From positions 1 to 64,000 of the forward strand of contig JAFQDE010000039.1 of assembly GCA_017416155.1 (NCBI GenBank): a stretch of 64,000 bases of DNA. Reading direction: 5' to 3'. The stretch's first letter is position 1, and the number at the start of each line of letters is the position of its first letter. Below are positions 23,659 through 33,200 of the stretch, piece after piece. The stretch comes from Tyzzerella sp. (GTDB lineage: Bacteria > Bacillota > Clostridia > Lachnospirales > Lachnospiraceae). A program made the position numbers and the translations under genes. The notes under the pieces were generated by a model. The model was not told where the DNA came from. It searched no databases and saw only the letters and a list, made by a program, of their open reading frames with translations.

Positions 23659-24498
23659 ATGAGTAAACAAGCGTGTTATCTGTCTGTTTGGATAATTATC
23701 ATTGCGTTCTTTGTGTCTCTCTGGAGTGGCAGATTGATGAAGCAAGGTCAAATTCAACGTCTCAGTGAAGGTGTTATTTCAACAGCAGAATTTCGCGAAC
23801 AAAATATTGGTGAAGAGATGCTTGATTTTTTGAAAGAACTCTCCGAACCTGGTAAATATGTTGGAATCTATCTTCTGGAGAGCAAATTCGGTTATCAAGA
23901 GATTACGAACGAACTTTCTGAAGAGGGATTTTTAAAGATGAGCAAGAGGTGGGAGAAGAAGAAAAATTTTCATACATACCTTAAGGTCATGCAAGCTATA
24001 TGGGATGATGTCAAATATTTTCCGATTGCAAAATCTACTAACGACCCAAAACTTACAGTGTCATACACTAACAGTTGGATGGGAGAACGTAATTATGGTG
24101 GAAAACGTGGACATGAGGGGTGTGACCTTATGGCAAATAAGAATCAACGTGGATTATATCCGGTTCTCAGCATGACAGATGGTATTGTGGAAAAGAAAGG
24201 TTGGCTGGAAAAAGGGGGTTATCGAATCGGTATTAAAGCACCTGGCGGTGCGTACTTTTATTATGCACACCTGGATTCTTACGCTGAACTTGAAGTGGGT
24301 GATGAAGTAAAGGCAGGAGATATACTTGGATTTATGGGAGATAGCGGTTATGGACCTGAAGGGACGGTTGGTCAATTTGCCGTACATTTACACCTTGGAA
24401 TCTATATTTATCCTCACGATATAGAAACCAGTGTAAATCCATATTGGGTGCTAAGATATATTGAAAAATCCAAGGTAAAATGTTATACTGAAGAATAA
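23659..24498 (+). CDS. M23 family metallopeptidase, membrane-anchored
   Basis: The protein has 279 residues, with an N-terminal signal anchor (about 8-25) and a C-terminal lysostaphin-like domain. It keeps both zinc motifs: HxxxD in 'RGHEGCDLMANKN' and HxH in 'QFAVHLHLGIYIYP', with the supporting 'YYAHLDS'. Such enzymes cut peptide cross-links in peptidoglycan. ATG 23659 follows ACGAGG; an in-frame ATG at 23623 is less well placed. It is divergent from ylbJ, so a role in sporulation or germination is possible but unproven. Confidence 0.88.
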   Translation: MSKQACYLSVWIIIIAFFVSLWSGRLMKQGQIQRLSEGVISTAEFREQNIGEEMLDFLKELSEPGKYVGIYLLESKFGYQEITNELSEEGFLKMSKRWEKKKNFHTYLKVMQAIWDDVKYFPIAKSTNDPKLTVSYTNSWMGERNYGGKRGHEGCDLMANKNQRGLYPVLSMTDGIVEKKGWLEKGGYRIGIKAPGGAYFYYAHLDSYAELEVGDEVKAGDILGFMGDSGYGPEGTVGQFAVHLHLGIYIYPHDIETSVNPYWVLRYIEKSKVKCYTEE

Positions 24499-24518
24499 TG
24501 CGAATACGGAGGATAAAG

Positions 24519-25904
24519 ATGAACTTACCAATTGCATTTGTTGATAAAATGAAGAAATTGCTCGGAGACGAGTTTAATGATTATATAAGCTGTTACGATG
24601 AAAAACGTCTGTACGGACTTCGCGTGAATACGAAGAAAATCAGTGTTGAGGAATTTAAACGCATCTGTCCTTTTGAGATAGAACAGATTCCTTGGATTGA
24701 AAATGGTTTCTACTATGACGGGGAAACAGTTCAGGCGGCAAAGCATCCGTATTACTTTGCAGGACTTTATTATCTTCAGGAACCAAGTGCGATGACACCG
24801 GCGAACCGACTCCCGATAGAACCGGGAGACAAGGTACTTGACGTGTGTGCTGCACCGGGTGGTAAGGCAACTGAGCTTGGAGCAAAACTCGATGGAACAG
24901 GCGTCCTGATGGCAAATGATATCAGTAATTCCAGGGCAAAAGGCCTCCTTAAGAATATTGAAGTGTTTGGTATTGGAAATGTGCTTGTGTTAAGTGAAGA
25001 GCCCGGCAAGCTGGAAAGTTATTTCCCGGAGTATTTTGATAAGATTTTGATTGACGCACCTTGTTCCGGAGAAGGTATGTTCCGCAAGGATAAAAAGATG
25101 GTGAAGGCATGGGAAGAGCATGGTCCGGAATTCTTTTCCAAGATTCAGAGAGGCATTGTAACACAGGCTGCAAGAATGTTGAAACCGGGCGGTATGATTC
25201 TATATTCTACCTGTACATTTGACCCGGAAGAAAATGAAGGTACCATCGAATATTTACTAGAGCAATATCCGGAGTTTGTAATTAGAGAGATTCGTCCATA
25301 CGAAGGATTTGCTTGTGGCAAGCCGGAAGTAACAGAGTCAAAAGACGGGGCATTTTCTAAGACAGTACGTATTTGGCCACACAAGATGCATGGAGAGGGA
25401 CATTTTCTTGCACTGCTTCAGAAGGGTGAGTCATTACAAAATAATAAAATAGATAAACCGAAGAAGTCGAACAAAAAGGTTCCGGAAGAGGTTCTCGAGT
25501 TCTTCAAAGATATCTCATGGGAGATGGATTGGAATCGATTAGAGATATATAGTGAGAAGGTATACTACATGCCGGAGGGCGTTCCGGATGTAAAGGGGAT
25601 TCGTTTCTTGCGTACCGGTTTGTATCTTGGTGATTTGAAAAAAAATCGTTTTGAACCAAGTCAGTCACTTGCAATGTGTCTGAAAAAAGAGGAGTACAGT
25701 CGCTGTGTCAGCATACACGCAGACGATGAACGCATCATTAAATATTTGAAAGGTGAGACTATTGATGTCGATGATTTGGTCACAGCAAAAGACAAGGGGT
25801 GGTTCCTCGTTCTTGTGGACGGTTATCCGCTTGGTTGGGGCAAACTTTCGAATGGAACTTTGAAGAATAAGTATTTGCCGGGATGGAGATGGATGTCGTC
25901 ATGA
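24519..25904 (+). CDS. RsmF/RsmB-type rRNA (cytosine-C5)-methyltransferase (NOL1/NOP2/Sun family)
   Basis: 461 residues. The SAM-binding block is 'VLDVCAAPGGKATELGAKL'. The two catalytic cysteines are in 'IDAPCSGEGMFRKD' and 'YSTCTFDPEENEG'. A C-terminal PUA-like RNA-binding domain ('GWFLVLVDGYPLGWGKL') makes it RsmF/YebU-like. ATG 24519 is preceded by GGAGG; the ATG at 24498 is not. It overlaps the next gene by four bases (ATGA). Confidence 0.92.
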   Translation: MNLPIAFVDKMKKLLGDEFNDYISCYDEKRLYGLRVNTKKISVEEFKRICPFEIEQIPWIENGFYYDGETVQAAKHPYYFAGLYYLQEPSAMTPANRLPIEPGDKVLDVCAAPGGKATELGAKLDGTGVLMANDISNSRAKGLLKNIEVFGIGNVLVLSEEPGKLESYFPEYFDKILIDAPCSGEGMFRKDKKMVKAWEEHGPEFFSKIQRGIVTQAARMLKPGGMILYSTCTFDPEENEGTIEYLLEQYPEFVIREIRPYEGFACGKPEVTESKDGAFSKTVRIWPHKMHGEGHFLALLQKGESLQNNKIDKPKKSNKKVPEEVLEFFKDISWEMDWNRLEIYSEKVYYMPEGVPDVKGIRFLRTGLYLGDLKKNRFEPSQSLAMCLKKEEYSRCVSIHADDERIIKYLKGETIDVDDLVTAKDKGWFLVLVDGYPLGWGKLSNGTLKNKYLPGWRWMSS

Positions 25905-26605
25905 TTCGTTTAGATAAATATCTTGCTGATATGGGTATCGGCACAAGAACCGAAGTGAAGAAGCTGATTCGACAGGGAAAAGTGAAAATAGATGATGCCA
26001 TTGTAAAGTCACCGGAGCAAAAGATAGACACTGCCACGCAAAAGGTTTTCTGTGAAGGACAGGAAGTTGGTTATGAGGAATATGAGTACTATATGCTGAA
26101 TAAACCGGCAGGGTATGTGTCAGCAACAACCGACGCAAAAGACAAGACGGTTCTCGACTTAATTACTGAGAAGAAGAGAAAAGACTTATTCCCTGTGGGA
26201 CGCCTTGATAAAGACACAGAAGGACTTCTTCTCATTACAAATGATGGTGACCTTGCACACAGACTCCTGGCTCCGAAAAAGCATGTGGACAAGCTCTATT
26301 ATGCGAAGGTTGAGGGCGTTGTGACGGAAGAAGATAGACACGCATTTGCAGAGGGTGTCAATATCGGAGAAGACGAGAGGACTCGTCCTGCTGTGCTTGA
26401 GATATTAAAGTCTGATGAGGTTTCAGAGATTCATCTTACCATACAGGAAGGGAAATTCCACCAGGTAAAGCGTATGTTTGAGGCTGTCGGAAAAAAAGTG
26501 ATTTATCTAAAACGTATTTCGATGGGGTCGCTTCAATTGGATGAGAATTTGAAATTGGGTGAGTATCGTCCGCTCACTGAGGAGGAATTAGAACATTTAT
26601 GTTAA
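25901..26605 (+). CDS. RsuA-family rRNA pseudouridine synthase
   Basis: 234 residues from ATG 25901, which overlaps the upstream stop in an ATGA arrangement. It has an N-terminal S4 RNA-binding domain ('MIRLDKYLADMGIGTRTEVKK') and a pseudouridine synthase domain with catalytic Asp in 'FPVGRLDKDTEGLLLITNDGD'. The C-terminal 'EGKFHQVKRMFEAVGKKV' is typical of RsuA. It isomerises a uridine of small-subunit (or large-subunit) rRNA. An ATG at 25883 is an alternative start. Confidence 0.93.
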   Translation: MIRLDKYLADMGIGTRTEVKKLIRQGKVKIDDAIVKSPEQKIDTATQKVFCEGQEVGYEEYEYYMLNKPAGYVSATTDAKDKTVLDLITEKKRKDLFPVGRLDKDTEGLLLITNDGDLAHRLLAPKKHVDKLYYAKVEGVVTEEDRHAFAEGVNIGEDERTRPAVLEILKSDEVSEIHLTIQEGKFHQVKRMFEAVGKKVIYLKRISMGSLQLDENLKLGEYRPLTEEELEHLC

Positions 26606-27267
26606 CAAACATTGATGCAGTTATTTTTGATATAGATGGCACGCTTGTGGATTCCATGCATGTTTGGACAGACATCGATGATATTTTCTTGGAGAAATAT
26701 CATTTGGTAGAGCCGGAGAATTTTCACGAGGGCATGGAAGGTAAAAGTTATTCGGAGACGGCACAATATTTTTTAGATTTGTTTCCGGAACTCCCCCACA
26801 CGAAAGAGGAATTGGAAGCTGAGTGGCATGAGATGGCTTTTGAAATCTATACCAAAGAATTACAGTTGAAAAAAGGAGCCTATGACTTTATCCTTGATAT
26901 GCACAAGGCGGGAATGAAACTTGGAATAGCAACCAGTAATTCCAGGGACTTGGCAGAGGGTTTGCTTATGAATACGGGTGTGTGGCAATATTTAGACGCT
27001 GTGTGGACTTCGGATGAAGCGAAAGCAGGAAAACCGGCACCGGATGTCTATCTGAAGGTAGCTGAAAGCCTCAGTGTAAAGCCGGAGAGATGTTTGGTAT
27101 TCGAGGATGTGCCAAACGGAATCCTGGCAGGTAAGAATGCAGGGATGAAGGTATGTGCGGTGGAGGACCCATTTTCAAATCCGCAGATAACACGCAAGAA
27201 GGAACTTGCAGACTACTATATTCAAGATTACGATGATATAAAAAATAACACCTACGAGGAATTATGA
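26599..27267 (+). CDS. HAD-superfamily hydrolase (phosphoglycolate phosphatase / beta-phosphoglucomutase-like)
   Basis: 222 residues with all four HAD motifs: '[11 protein letters not shown]' (nucleophile and acid Asp), Ser/Thr in 'IATSNS', Lys in 'KAGKPAPD', and the acidic pair in '[17 protein letters not shown]'. The helical cap after motif I is of subclass I. Substrate not predictable. It overlaps the upstream gene by seven bases and the next by four, so it is clearly in the same operon. Confidence 0.9.
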   Translation: MLTNIDAVIFDIDGTLVDSMHVWTDIDDIFLEKYHLVEPENFHEGMEGKSYSETAQYFLDLFPELPHTKEELEAEWHEMAFEIYTKELQLKKGAYDFILDMHKAGMKLGIATSNSRDLAEGLLMNTGVWQYLDAVWTSDEAKAGKPAPDVYLKVAESLSVKPERCLVFEDVPNGILAGKNAGMKVCAVEDPFSNPQITRKKELADYYIQDYDDIKNNTYEEL

Positions 27268-29171
27268 TGGAAAATAGATTTTTACCAATTTGCAGAGAGG
27301 ATATGGAAGCACGTGGATGGGAGCAGGTGGATTTCGTCTATGTAACTGGGGATGCCTATGTGGATCATCCTTCATTCGGTCATGCTATTATTACGCGTAT
27401 TCTGGAATCTCACGGCTATAAGATTGGTATCATATCACAGCCGGATTGGAAGGATAAGGACAGCATCACAATATACGGAGAGCCGAGACTTGGATTTTTA
27501 GTTTCCGGTGGAAATATGGATTCGATGGTGAATCACTATTCGGTATCCAAGAAGAGACGTGCAAATGATGCATTTACACCAGGTGGTGTGATGGGAAAGC
27601 GTCCGGATTATGCAACAACTGTATATTGCAATCTAATTCGCCAGACTTACAAAAAGACACCGATTATTATCGGTGGAATTGAAGCCAGTCTTCGAAGAAT
27701 GGCACATTATGATTATTGGTCAAACAAGTTAAAACGTTCTATACTATTAGATTCAGGAGCTGACCTGATTTCTTATGGGATGGGTGAGCGTTCAATCGTT
27801 GAGATTGCCGAGGCACTGGACAGTGGACTTGCAATTGAGGATATCACTTATATTGATGGAACTGTCTGCAAGGTAAAATCCTTAGACAGTGTATATGATG
27901 CGATTACCTTGGAGTCCTGGGATGAATTAAATGCAGATAAGTTGAATTACGCGAAAAGCTTTTACAAGCAGTATTGCAACACAGATCCATTTTCCGGGAA
28001 ACGATTGGTGGAGCCATATTCGGATCATCTCTATGTGGTTCAGAACCCACCTTCAAAACCGCTTTCGCAGTCTGAGATGGACCGTGTGTACAGTTTACCG
28101 TATATGAGAACCTACCATCCGTGCTACGAGGCACTTGGTGGGGTTCCAGCTATAGAGGAAGTGAAATATAGTCTGATTAGCAATCGAGGTTGTTTTGGGG
28201 GATGCAGTTTCTGTGCACTTACATTTCATCAAGGAAGAATTATTCAGACGAGAAGTCATGAGTCTTTGATTGCAGAGGCAAAAAAATTTATTTGGGATAA
28301 GGATTTTAAGGGATATATTCATGATGTAGGAGGACCGACGGCAAACTTTAGAGCGCCTGCATGTGAGAAACAACAGACCAAAGGAGCATGTGTGAACAAG
28401 CAGTGTCTCTTTCCGACACCTTGTAAGAATATGAAAGTAGACCATAAAGACTACTTAAAATTACTTCGTAAGCTCAGAGAATTGCCAAACGTGAAGAAAG
28501 TATTTATCCGTTCCGGAATTCGATTTGATTATCTGATTGCGGATAAGGATGACACCTTTTTCCGCGAACTGTGCGAGCATCATGTCAGTGGACAACTGAA
28601 GGTCGCACCGGAGCATGTGGCAGACCCTGTTCTTCAGATGATGGGAAAACCGGAAAACAGTGTATATCAGGCATTTTGTAAGAAATATAAACAGATTAAT
28701 GAGAAACTTGGTAAGAATCAGTTCTTAGTTCCATACCTGATGTCTTCGCATCCGGGTTCTACGATGAAGGAAGCGGTGGCACTTGCGGAATATTTAAGGG
28801 ACTTGGGATATATGCCGGAACAGGTGCAGGATTTCTATCCGACACCATCGACGATATCTACTTGTATGTATTACACAGGTGTGGATCCAAGAACCATGAA
28901 ACCGGTCTATGTTCCGAAGAATCCACATGAGAAAGCGATGCAGAGAGCGTTGATTCAGTATCGAAACCCTAAGAATTATGAGTTGGTTTTGGAAGCTTTA
29001 AAAATAGCTGACCGCATGGATTTGGTTGGGTTTGATAAACAGTGTCTGATTCGCCCTAGACAGATGAAGCAGAATCAGAACTCTTATAAGCCTTCGAATA
29101 AAGCAGATACGAAAAGTCCAGCCCCGAAAAAGAAAAAAGCAATTCGAAATGTACACAAGAAAAAGAGGTAA
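27264..29171 (+). CDS. YgiQ family radical SAM protein
   Basis: 635 residues. An N-terminal B12-binding-like domain ('[19 protein letters not shown]', '[16 protein letters not shown]'), then the radical SAM cluster CxxxCxxC at 310-317 ('CFGGCSFC'), then further conserved cysteines in '[19 protein letters not shown]'. The C-terminal tail is lysine-rich. The reaction catalysed by YgiQ proteins is not established. ATGA overlap with the upstream HAD gene. Confidence 0.92.
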   Translation: MMENRFLPICREDMEARGWEQVDFVYVTGDAYVDHPSFGHAIITRILESHGYKIGIISQPDWKDKDSITIYGEPRLGFLVSGGNMDSMVNHYSVSKKRRANDAFTPGGVMGKRPDYATTVYCNLIRQTYKKTPIIIGGIEASLRRMAHYDYWSNKLKRSILLDSGADLISYGMGERSIVEIAEALDSGLAIEDITYIDGTVCKVKSLDSVYDAITLESWDELNADKLNYAKSFYKQYCNTDPFSGKRLVEPYSDHLYVVQNPPSKPLSQSEMDRVYSLPYMRTYHPCYEALGGVPAIEEVKYSLISNRGCFGGCSFCALTFHQGRIIQTRSHESLIAEAKKFIWDKDFKGYIHDVGGPTANFRAPACEKQQTKGACVNKQCLFPTPCKNMKVDHKDYLKLLRKLRELPNVKKVFIRSGIRFDYLIADKDDTFFRELCEHHVSGQLKVAPEHVADPVLQMMGKPENSVYQAFCKKYKQINEKLGKNQFLVPYLMSSHPGSTMKEAVALAEYLRDLGYMPEQVQDFYPTPSTISTCMYYTGVDPRTMKPVYVPKNPHEKAMQRALIQYRNPKNYELVLEALKIADRMDLVGFDKQCLIRPRQMKQNQNSYKPSNKADTKSPAPKKKKAIRNVHKKKR

Positions 29172-29175
29172 TAAC

Positions 29176-29751
29176 ATGAAAGTGTTAAAAGGAGACGCGG
29201 GATATATTCGCAAACGAAAAAGAAAAATTTTATTAAAAACTATTTTAGAATTTGGAATTGTTGCAGCTCTTCTGATTCTTGGAATCATTGAGACGGGAAC
29301 CAGACAAAACCTTCTGACAGTAGTCGCTATTCTTGGATGTCTGCCGGCATCTAAGGCACTGGTTGAATTGATTATGGTGCTTCCACATCATTCTATTTCT
29401 GAAGAGATGGCTGCAGAGATAGAACTGAATGCAGAACTTCTTACACGAGCATACGATATGGTTTTTACAAGTGAGAAGGTGATTATGCCTGTAGAGGCAA
29501 TTGTAATATCAGGAAACACAATTTGTGGATATTCGTCAAAGTCTAAAGTCGACATGAATGTGATTTCGAAGCATTTGAAACAATATTTAAATGCAAATCA
29601 ATTCGATAAAGTATCTGTGAAGATATTTGATAATTACACCTCATTTGTCACAAGAGCAGAAGGAATGAATAACATTGCCTCTATCGAAAAAGAGGATACG
29701 AAACGGCATGAAGATGGAATTAAACACATCATATTAAACATTTCATTATAG
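29176..29751 (+). CDS. Conserved hypothetical membrane protein, 191 aa
   Basis: ATG 29176 follows AGAGGT; the frame is open from 29149. A basic N-terminus ('GYIRKRKRKILLKTI') precedes two close membrane helices (about 20-40 and 45-65). A cytoplasmic mixed alpha/beta domain of about 120 residues ('AELLTRAYDMVFTSEKVIMP') follows. I do not recognise a named family. It sits between ygiQ and an RluA-type gene in the same run of genes. Confidence 0.75.
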   Translation: MKVLKGDAGYIRKRKRKILLKTILEFGIVAALLILGIIETGTRQNLLTVVAILGCLPASKALVELIMVLPHHSISEEMAAEIELNAELLTRAYDMVFTSEKVIMPVEAIVISGNTICGYSSKSKVDMNVISKHLKQYLNANQFDKVSVKIFDNYTSFVTRAEGMNNIASIEKEDTKRHEDGIKHIILNISL

Positions 29752-29761
29752 CGGAGAGACT

Positions 29762-30730
29762 ATGCAGGAGATTATAGTAACAGCAAATGAAGCTGGGCAG
29801 CGTTTTGATAAGCTTCTTGTGAAATATTTGAACGACGCTCCGAAAAGCTTTATTTATAAAATGCTTCGAAAAAAGAATATTGTGCTCAATGATAAGAAAG
29901 CAACCGGAAATGAGAAGTTAACCATTGGAGACAGTGTGAAACTCTACCTGGCAGATGAAACGATTGCAAAATTCTCGAGGACAGAAGTTATCACAACGAA
30001 TGCCAAATTGGATATTATCTATGAAGATGAAAATGTGATGATACTTAACAAGCCGGTTGGTATGCTGTCGCAAAAGGCGGAGGCAAAGGACGAGTCACTT
30101 GTGGAGCATATCATTTCGCATATGCTTTCAACCGGTGAACTTTCACCTGACGATTTGAGAAAGTTCAAACCATCCATCTGTAATCGTTTAGACCGTAACA
30201 CCAGTGGTTTGGTTGTGGCAGGAAAAAGTCTTGTCGGACTTCAGAAGATGGGAGAATTATTTAAAGACCGTTCTCTTCGTAAATTTTACCGTTGTTTTGT
30301 GCTTGGAGAGGTATCAAATAGAATTTATATCAAAGGATATTTGACAAAAGACGATAGAACGAATAAAGTATGTATATTAGAAAAAAAGGTAGAAGGTGCT
30401 CTTCCGATTGAAACAGAATACGAACCGATATGGACAAATGGTGCGCGTACGCTTTTGGAGGTGCATTTGATTACAGGAAGAACGCATCAGATTCGCGCGC
30501 ATTTAGCATCTCAGGGCCATCCGATTATCGGAGACTATAAATATGGCAACCGAAAAGTAAATGACGAATACAAGACGAAATACGGCCTGGAGAGTCAATT
30601 ACTTCATGCATACCGCATGGAACTTCCTGTATTGACAGGAGAATTGGCTAATATCAGCGAAAAACATTTTGTTGCACCATTGTCGGCATTATTTTCAAAG
30701 ATTATACAAGTCGAAAAACAAGGAAGGTAA
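29762..30730 (+). CDS. RluA-family pseudouridine synthase
   Basis: 322 residues. The S4-like N-terminus is 'RFDKLLVKYLNDAPKSFIYKMLRKKNI'. The catalytic motif with Asp is 'ICNRLDRNTSGLVVAG', then 'LITGRTHQIRAHLASQGHPIIGD'. It modifies uridines in 23S rRNA or tRNA; the target base cannot be told from sequence alone. Ten bases separate it from the upstream gene and six from recU. Confidence 0.94.
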   Translation: MQEIIVTANEAGQRFDKLLVKYLNDAPKSFIYKMLRKKNIVLNDKKATGNEKLTIGDSVKLYLADETIAKFSRTEVITTNAKLDIIYEDENVMILNKPVGMLSQKAEAKDESLVEHIISHMLSTGELSPDDLRKFKPSICNRLDRNTSGLVVAGKSLVGLQKMGELFKDRSLRKFYRCFVLGEVSNRIYIKGYLTKDDRTNKVCILEKKVEGALPIETEYEPIWTNGARTLLEVHLITGRTHQIRAHLASQGHPIIGDYKYGNRKVNDEYKTKYGLESQLLHAYRMELPVLTGELANISEKHFVAPLSALFSKIIQVEKQGR

Positions 30731-30735
30731 TTCTT

Positions 30736-31269
30736 ATGGGAACATGGAATTCAAGAGGACTTAGAGGTTCTACTTTGGAAGAATTCCTCAATCGCACAAA
30801 TGAAAAATATTTGGAACAGGGGCTTGCTCTCATTCAAAAGATTCCTACACCAATCACACCTGTGAAGATTGACAAAGAACATCGACATATTACGCTTGCA
30901 TATTTTGACCAGCGTAGTACGGTAGATTACATTGGTGCAGTGCAGGGGATTCCGGTATGCTTTGATGCAAAGGAATGCCATGCTGACACCTTCCCGCTTC
31001 AAAACCTGCATGAACATCAGGTAGAGTTCATGAGAGAGTTTGAAAAGCAGGACGGAATTGCTTTTTTAATTATCTATTACAGTATGAGAAATGAACTCTA
31101 TTATATGCCTTTTGAGGAGATTAATAAGTTTTGGAAACGTGCTCAGGAGGGCGGACGCAAAAGTGTCCGCTATGAAGAATTGAATCCAAAGTATTTTATG
31201 ACATTAAAAAATGGATGTTTGGTTCCGTATTTGGATGCCTTACAGATTGATATAGAGAACAGAGACTAG
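30736..31269 (+). CDS. recU: Holliday junction resolvase RecU
   Basis: 177 residues starting 'MGTWNSRGLRGSTLEEFLN', the family's N-terminal arm. The nuclease core is 'STVDYIGAVQGIPVCFDAKE', with the acidic and lysine residues (D64, D77, K79, E80) that bind metal. Followed by 'LHEHQVEFMREFEKQDGIAFLIIYY'. RecU resolves four-way junctions in Firmicutes, complementing RuvAB encoded earlier in the window. The spacing suggests translational coupling with the RluA-type gene. Confidence 0.93.
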   Translation: MGTWNSRGLRGSTLEEFLNRTNEKYLEQGLALIQKIPTPITPVKIDKEHRHITLAYFDQRSTVDYIGAVQGIPVCFDAKECHADTFPLQNLHEHQVEFMREFEKQDGIAFLIIYYSMRNELYYMPFEEINKFWKRAQEGGRKSVRYEELNPKYFMTLKNGCLVPYLDALQIDIENRD

Positions 31270-31283
31270 AAGGAGAAACAATC

Positions 31284-32537
31284 ATGAAAAAACAGATGCT
31301 ACATACGCCGGAAGGAGTAAGAGATATTTACAGTTTGGAATACGGCAAAAAATCCGTTTTAGAGGAGAAATTACAAAATGTATTTCATCTTTACGGCTAT
31401 CATGATATACAGACTCCGACCTTTGAATACTTTGATGTGTTCGGGAAGGAGATTGGAACAACCTCAGTAAAAGAGTTGTATAAGTTTTTTGATCGTGAAG
31501 GAAATACGTTGGTACTACGTCCGGATATCACGCCGTCGATTGCAAGAGCGGCAATGACAGTATTCGACAGTGAGAATCTACCAATTCGTCTTTGTTATAA
31601 AGGAAATACATTTGTAAACCAATCAAGTTACCAAGGACGACTTCATGAAAACACACAGGTTGGAGCGGAATTTATCGGTATTGATTCTGTGGAAGCTGAC
31701 GCAGAGATGGTTGTTATGGCAGTAGATTCTCTGAGAGAAGTTGGACTTCAGGAATTCCAGATACATATCGGAAGTGTAGACTTCTTTGAAAGTTTGATTG
31801 AAGAGACAGGTCTTTCGCCGCAAGAAGAAGCAAGGCTTCGTGAACTTATCAGCAATCGTAATTACTTTGGTGTAGAGGAACTTTTGGAGCAAGCACAGGC
31901 AAAAGTGACCACAAAGACTGCACTTGTTGTTCTTGAAGAACTCATTGGTGGTGCAGAGGTGTTAAAAGAGGCGAAGAAGATTGCATTGAATAATAAGATT
32001 TTAGATGCTGTTAAAAGATTAGAAGAACTTCATGCCCTTTTAGTGTATTACGGCGTAGATAAATATATTACATATGATCTCAGTATGCGAGGTAATTTTG
32101 ACTATTATACCGGCATTATTTTCCGTGGCTATACTTATGGAACCGGTGATGCCATTGTAAAAGGTGGACGATATGACCATCTGATGGAAAAGTTTGGGAA
32201 GGCATCGCCATCTATTGGTTTCGTTATTGTTGTAGATGAACTAATGAATGCGTTTGCAAGACAGAAATTAGAGATTCCGTACAAACTCAAAAACACGATG
32301 ATTCTCTATGATGAAAACAGACAAGCAGAGGCAATTAAACTTGCAAAAGAATTTAGAAGCAGTGGAAAACGCACGGAATTAACAAGGAAACGTGTGGATA
32401 AATCGTTGAAAGAATATATTTCTTATGCGAAACAGAACTTATGTGTAAGCATGCTGTATCTTCGTGACACAAAAGACATTGAGATGGTGAATCTGGTTAC
32501 AGGGACAGGAAAAACCGTATCAAAAACCATAAAATAA
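31284..32537 (+). CDS. hisZ: ATP phosphoribosyltransferase regulatory subunit HisZ
   Basis: 417 residues with a class II aminoacyl-tRNA synthetase-like fold related to HisRS: 'TPEGVRDIYSLEYGKK', 'LVLRPDITPSIARA', 'GRLHENTQVGAEFIG' and 'FDYYTGIIFRGYTYGTGDAIVKGGRYD'. It lacks tRNA charging activity and binds the short form of HisG, conferring activity and histidine feedback. hisG of the short type follows 16 bases later, as expected. Start of the histidine gene cluster. Confidence 0.95.
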   Translation: MKKQMLHTPEGVRDIYSLEYGKKSVLEEKLQNVFHLYGYHDIQTPTFEYFDVFGKEIGTTSVKELYKFFDREGNTLVLRPDITPSIARAAMTVFDSENLPIRLCYKGNTFVNQSSYQGRLHENTQVGAEFIGIDSVEADAEMVVMAVDSLREVGLQEFQIHIGSVDFFESLIEETGLSPQEEARLRELISNRNYFGVEELLEQAQAKVTTKTALVVLEELIGGAEVLKEAKKIALNNKILDAVKRLEELHALLVYYGVDKYITYDLSMRGNFDYYTGIIFRGYTYGTGDAIVKGGRYDHLMEKFGKASPSIGFVIVVDELMNAFARQKLEIPYKLKNTMILYDENRQAEAIKLAKEFRSSGKRTELTRKRVDKSLKEYISYAKQNLCVSMLYLRDTKDIEMVNLVTGTGKTVSKTIK

Positions 32538-32553
32538 GACCGGAGGATAAGAC

Positions 32554-33198
32554 ATGAGATATTTGACATTTGCATTGACGAAAGGTCGTCTTGCAAGGAA
32601 AACAATGGAACTCTTGGAGCAGCTTGGAATTACCTGTGAAGAGATTAAAGATAAAGATTCGAGAAAACTGATTTTTGTCAATGAAGAATTAAAACTTAAA
32701 TTTTTCTTAGCAAAGGGACCTGATGTGCCGACCTATGTTGAGTATGGTGCGGCAGATATCGGTGTTGTTGGAAAGGATACAATATTGGAAGAAGGCCGTA
32801 AGGTTCATGAAGTGTGTGACCTTGGCTTTGGAAAATGCAGAATGTGCGTCTGCGGACCGGAATCTGCGAAGGAACTTTTAAAGCATCGCGAACTGATTCG
32901 TGTTGCAACTAAGTATCCAAAGATTGCAAAGGACTATTTCTTTAATCAGAAGCATCAGACGGTGGAGATTATCAAACTTAATGGCTCGATAGAATTAGCA
33001 CCGCTTGTAGGGCTTTCGGAAGTAATCGTGGACATTGTCGAGACGGGTTCCACTCTTCGTGAAAATGGTTTGGGGGTGCTTGAAGAAGTATGCCCGCTTT
33101 CAGCACGTATGATTGTGAATCCGGTGAGTATGAGAATGGAGAATGAACGAATCAAAGAATTGCTCACAAAATTACGCACCGTGTTACAGGAGGGATAA
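32554..33198 (+). CDS. hisG: ATP phosphoribosyltransferase catalytic subunit HisG (short form)
   Basis: 214 residues, lacking the C-terminal regulatory ACT-like domain, so it needs HisZ. 'LTFALTKGRLARKTMELLEQLGI' starts the first domain; 'GAADIGVVGKDTILEEG' and the PRPP-binding region 'ELAPLVGLSEVIVDIVETGSTL' follow. It condenses ATP and PRPP, the first committed step of histidine synthesis. Confidence 0.97.
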   Translation: MRYLTFALTKGRLARKTMELLEQLGITCEEIKDKDSRKLIFVNEELKLKFFLAKGPDVPTYVEYGAADIGVVGKDTILEEGRKVHEVCDLGFGKCRMCVCGPESAKELLKHRELIRVATKYPKIAKDYFFNQKHQTVEIIKLNGSIELAPLVGLSEVIVDIVETGSTLRENGLGVLEEVCPLSARMIVNPVSMRMENERIKELLTKLRTVLQEG

Positions 33199-33200
33199 GG

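Noticed and set aside
31200-31283. T-box or histidine leader attenuator before hisZ.
   Set aside because: hisZ follows recU by 14 bases; there is no room for a leader and no histidine-codon run or T-box sequence.
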